This document shows, piece by piece, positions 61,131-64,000 of a DNA stretch of 64,000 nucleotides (positions are counted from its first letter, which is position 1; each line of letters opens with the position of its first letter). This stretch comes from Bosea vaviloviae. Its GTDB lineage: Bacteria > Pseudomonadota > Alphaproteobacteria > Rhizobiales > Beijerinckiaceae. The stretch is taken from positions 248,001 through 312,000 of the forward strand of contig NZ_CP017147.1 of assembly GCF_001741865.1 (NCBI RefSeq), given 5' to 3'. Both the position numbers and the translations under genes were made by a program. A model generated the notes under the pieces. That model had not been told where the DNA came from. It saw only the letters and a list, made by a program, of their open reading frames with translations, and searched no databases.

Positions 61131-62099
61131 ATGAACCGCTTCATTCGCGGCCGGCGATTCGCCGGCATCGCCACAGCCATCCTGTTTGCCGCCGCGCCGA
61201 TGACGGCCCGCGCCCAGGATTTCATCAACGTCCTGACCGGCGGCACCTCCGGCGTCTATTATCCGCTCGGCGTCGCGCTCTCGAAGATCTATGGTGAGAA
61301 GATCCCCGGCACGCGGCCGACCGTGCAGGCCACCAAGGCCTCGGTCGAGAACCTGCAATTGCTCCAGCAGGGCAAGGGCGAGATCGCCTTCACGCTGGGT
61401 GACTCCCTCGACGCCGCCTGGAAGGGCGACGAGGAGGCCGGCTTCAAGACGCCGCTGAAGAAGCTGCGCGGCATCACCGCGATCTACCCGAACTACGTCC
61501 AGATCGTCGCCGCGAAGGATAGCGGCATCAAGACCCTGGCCGATCTCAAGGGCAAGCGCCTCTCCGTCGGCGCGCCGAAATCCGGCACCGAGCTGAACGC
61601 CCGCGCCATCCTTGCCGCCGCCGGCCTGTCCTACAAGGATCTCGGCAAGATCGAGTATCTGCCCTTCGCTGAATCGGTCGAGCTGATGAAGAATCGCCAG
61701 CTCGACGCGACGTTGCAATCGGCGGGGCTCGGCGTCGCCTCATTGCGCGATCTCGCGACCTCGGTCGAGATCACCGTGGTCGAGGTCCCCGCCGCCGTCG
61801 TCGACAAGGCGGGCCCGCCCTTCGTCAAGGTCGCGATCCCGGCCAACACCTATACCGGCCAGACCGCCGCCGTGCCGACCGCCGCCGTGGTCAACTATCT
61901 CGTGACCCATGAGGGCATGAAGGAAGAGACCGTCTACCAGATGACCAAGGCGATCTATGACAGCCTGCCCGATCTCGGCGCCGCTCATGCCGCGGCGCGC
62001 TCGATCAAGCTCGAGAACGCCCTGGATGGCATGCCGCTGCCGCTGCATCCCGGCGCCGCGCGCTATTTCAAGGAAAAGGGCCTGAAGGTCGGCTCCTGA
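61131..62099 (+). CDS. TAXI-family TRAP transporter solute receptor
   Basis: The 322-residue protein has a signal peptide (about 1-28, ending 'MTARAQ'). It has the TAXI fold: 'NVLTGGTSGVYYPLGVALS', 'KGKRLSVGAPKSGTELNARA' and 'YLPFAESVELMKNRQLDATL'. It binds an unknown carboxylate or similar solute in the periplasm. ATG 61131 is preceded by GGGAGGA. The fused permease follows after a 98-bp gap. Confidence 0.92.
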   Translation: MNRFIRGRRFAGIATAILFAAAPMTARAQDFINVLTGGTSGVYYPLGVALSKIYGEKIPGTRPTVQATKASVENLQLLQQGKGEIAFTLGDSLDAAWKGDEEAGFKTPLKKLRGITAIYPNYVQIVAAKDSGIKTLADLKGKRLSVGAPKSGTELNARAILAAAGLSYKDLGKIEYLPFAESVELMKNRQLDATLQSAGLGVASLRDLATSVEITVVEVPAAVVDKAGPPFVKVAIPANTYTGQTAAVPTAAVVNYLVTHEGMKEETVYQMTKAIYDSLPDLGAAHAAARSIKLENALDGMPLPLHPGAARYFKEKGLKVGS

Positions 62100-62129
62100 G
62101 CCGACATCAGCCTGCGAGACGATCCGACA

Positions 62130-62167
62130 CCGTCATCCCGCGCCCGAAGGCTGGGCCGGGATGACGG
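62130..62167 (+). repeat. Palindrome between TRAP receptor and permease
   Basis: CCGTCATCCCG (62130-62140) and CGGGATGACGG (62157-62167) are perfect inverted repeats with a 16-nt loop, of the same 'GTCATCCCG' family as 27278-27321. It may limit read-through or protect the receptor mRNA. Confidence 0.7.
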
Positions 62168-62197
62168 CGTCATGACCCGTTCAAGGCCAGGGCCATC

Positions 62198-64000
62198 ATG
62201 ACCGATCAAACCGACAGGCCTCTGGCTGTCCCCGATATCGCCGGAGCCCATACCCCGACGCCCGTCCCCTACGATCCCGAACACGGCCTGCCCGCCACCT
62301 TCGGCCCCGGCTGGAAGGGCAGGCTGCTGTTCTGGCTGGCCGTCGGCTTCTCCGCCTTCCAGGTGGTCACGGCTTTCGGCATCCCGCTCGATTTCAGGCT
62401 GATCGGCTCGCTCGCCTGGCTGACGCCGATCGCCGTGATCCGGACCGCCTTCGTGCTCTGGTTCGCCTGGATCGTGCTGGGAGCCCTGCGCGGCAGGGCC
62501 ATGGTCGAGCCGGCCATCGCCTTTCTCGCCCTGCTGGGCGCCTTCGAGCTGGTCTCGCTCTACACTGGCACGCTGCCCAACCAGGTGCTGCGCACGGTCC
62601 ATGTCGGCTTCCTCGCCCTGATCGCCTGCGGCCTGCTGGCGAATGCCGATGAGACATCGCCCATCGGCCGCCTGTTCTGGAGGGTAGTCGGCGTGGTGGG
62701 CTTCGCCGTCGGCCTCTATCACTGGTGGAACTACATCGAGTTGGTAAACCGGGCCGGCGAACTGACCGGCGCCGACATGGTCGTCGGCATCACCGCGCTC
62801 GCCGTGCTGTTCCTGCTGGTCTGGCGCGCCATGGGCATTGCGCTGCCACTGGTCGCGGGCACCTTCCTGGCCTACTGCCTGTTCGGCCGCTACTTGCCGG
62901 CGCCCTTCGACCATCGCGGCTACAGTCTGGAGCAGGTCATCGAGCAGATGTCCTTCGGCACGGAGGGCCTCTACGCCACACCGACCGCCGTCTCCGCCAC
63001 CTTCATCTTCCTGTTCATCCTGTTCGGCGCCTTCATGGAGCGCGCCGGCGTGATCGACTTCTTCAACGACATCTCGATGGCGCTGTTCGGCGGCAAGCAG
63101 GGCGGGCCGGGCAAGGTTTGCGTCGCCTCATCGGCGCTGATGGGCACGGTATCGGGCTCGGGCGTCGCCAATGTCGTGGCGTCTGGCCAGTTCACGATTC
63201 CGCTGATGAAGCGCTCCGGCTTCACGGGTGCCTTTGCCGGCGGCGTCGAGGCGACCTCCTCGATGGGTGGCCAGATCATGCCCCCGGTCATGGGCGCCGT
63301 CGCCTTCATCATGGCCGAGACCATCGACGTGCCCTACTCCAAGATCGTCGAGGCGGCGATCATCCCGGCCATCCTCTATTTCGCCGCATGCTACTGGGCC
63401 GTGCATCTCGAGGCCGGAAAGCTCGGCCTCACCGGCCTGCCCAAATCCGAACTGCCGAGCGCGCGCGCCGAGCTGCGCAAAAACTGGTATCTGATCGCGC
63501 CATTGCTGGTGCTGGTCTATCTGCTCTTCGCCGGCTTCACCCCGCTTTTCGCCGGAGCGATCGGACTTGCCCTGACGGTGGCGTTGATCCTCGCCTTGGC
63601 GATCTCGGCCGGCCTCGGGACCACGGCGCTCCGCGTCGTCTTCTGGATCGGCTTTGCGCTGGTATCGGCGGCCTCGATGGCGATCAGCGTCGCCACCGTC
63701 CTTGGCGTGGTCCTGCTGCTGGTTATCTGGAACATCCTGCGCGGACGCTCCGGCCGCGAGGTTCTTACCGCCTGCATCGAATCGCTCGCCGACGGCGCCC
63801 GCCAGGCCCTGCCGGTAGGCCTCGCCTGCGCGCTGGTCGGCATCGTCATCGGCACGATGACGCTGACCGGCATCGGCACGATCTTCGGCTCCTGGCTCAT
63901 CGGCATCGGCAAGGAGAGCATGTTCCTGGCCCTCCTCCTGACGATGATCTTCAGCCTGATCCTCGGCATGGGCATCCCGACCATCCCGAACTACATCATC
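62198..64000 (+). CDS. TRAP transporter fused permease (TAXI type), 5' part
   Basis: ATG 62198 opens a frame that stays open for 601 codons to the right edge; it is cut by the window. The N-terminal third has about four to six membrane helices ('LLFWLAVGFSAFQVVTAFG'), then the 12-helix DctM-like part with 'GKVCVASSALMGTVSGSGVA', 'EATSSMGGQIMPPVMGAVAF' and 'IFSLILGMGIPTIPNYII'. It forms a one-component permease with the TAXI receptor upstream. Frame checked by the in-phase ATG at 63968. Confidence 0.92.
   Translation, partial: MTDQTDRPLAVPDIAGAHTPTPVPYDPEHGLPATFGPGWKGRLLFWLAVGFSAFQVVTAFGIPLDFRLIGSLAWLTPIAVIRTAFVLWFAWIVLGALRGRAMVEPAIAFLALLGAFELVSLYTGTLPNQVLRTVHVGFLALIACGLLANADETSPIGRLFWRVVGVVGFAVGLYHWWNYIELVNRAGELTGADMVVGITALAVLFLLVWRAMGIALPLVAGTFLAYCLFGRYLPAPFDHRGYSLEQVIEQMSFGTEGLYATPTAVSATFIFLFILFGAFMERAGVIDFFNDISMALFGGKQGGPGKVCVASSALMGTVSGSGVANVVASGQFTIPLMKRSGFTGAFAGGVEATSSMGGQIMPPVMGAVAFIMAETIDVPYSKIVEAAIIPAILYFAACYWAVHLEAGKLGLTGLPKSELPSARAELRKNWYLIAPLLVLVYLLFAGFTPLFAGAIGLALTVALILALAISAGLGTTALRVVFWIGFALVSAASMAISVATVLGVVLLLVIWNILRGRSGREVLTACIESLADGARQALPVGLACALVGIVIGTMTLTGIGTIFGSWLIGIGKESMFLALLLTMIFSLILGMGIPTIPNYII

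Noticed and set aside
1..64000. CRISPR arrays, prophage, rRNA and tRNA genes
   Set aside because: I looked for spaced direct repeats, phage modules and tRNA cloverleaf signatures and saw none; the repeats present are palindromic intergenic families. A tRNAscan or Infernal run would settle it.

Overview
The window is chromosomal DNA from a high-GC alphaproteobacterium, most likely in the Hyphomicrobiales (Rhizobiales) and possibly Bosea-like. The evidence is the flagellar layout (motA-fliM-fliN-fliG-flhB and a motB-motC-fliK operon; MotC is known from this order), a DUF1217 flagellar-locus protein, GapR/DUF2312, DUF1036, DUF882, and intergenic palindromes of the 'GTCATTGCGAGCG..AGCGAAGCAATCC' type common in these genomes. 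The genus is an inference. I recognised no rRNA, tRNA or CRISPR array.

Layout. 0-16.6 kb is a flagellar and motor block. fliI, flgF and a DUF1217 gene read leftward. motA, fliM, a small membrane protein gene, fliN, fliG and flhB read rightward, followed by a free-standing flagellin gene with its own terminator. Then comes a tightly overlapped operon: fliF, a fliH-like gene, motB, motC, fliK and a lytic transglycosylase. 16.6-29.2 kb is housekeeping: an MFS exporter, hemC, a glycine-zipper lipoprotein, a 266-bp MITE-like element, a zinc-ribbon MBL protein, L36, a TPR protein, an alpha/beta hydrolase, a glycerate kinase-DUF1036-pyk operon, an N-formylglutamate amidohydrolase, gapR, corA and a GST. 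29.4-39.9 kb is envelope-related: a DUF882 peptidase-like protein with a long tail, an L,D-transpeptidase (the same pairing as E. coli ycbK/ycbB), an NtrC-family response regulator without a nearby kinase, oligoendopeptidase F, an outer-membrane beta-barrel and kdsD. 40-44.4 kb holds serA, an NfeD/SPFH pair and two secreted proteins of unknown function. 44.7-52.8 kb has secA diverging from a parvulin, a BrnT/BrnA toxin-antitoxin pair, argJ, mutT and a YcaQ-type DNA glycosylase. 52.9-59 kb is mainly a zinc-homeostasis block: cobW, a WD40 gene and a 90-residue orphan beside a small membrane protein gene and znuC-znuB-znuA, with two candidate Zur boxes. The window ends with an OpgD/G glucan protein and a TAXI-type TRAP transporter whose fused permease runs off the right edge.

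The best candidates for something undescribed are the 48-residue His-containing membrane protein that heads the znu operon directly behind a Zur-like box, and the neighbouring CobW-WD40-orphan gene set. Next are the MITE-like element with nested palindromes, several dispersed palindromic repeat families, and a frameshifted gene remnant after argJ. Most of the rest is conserved core content of the order.
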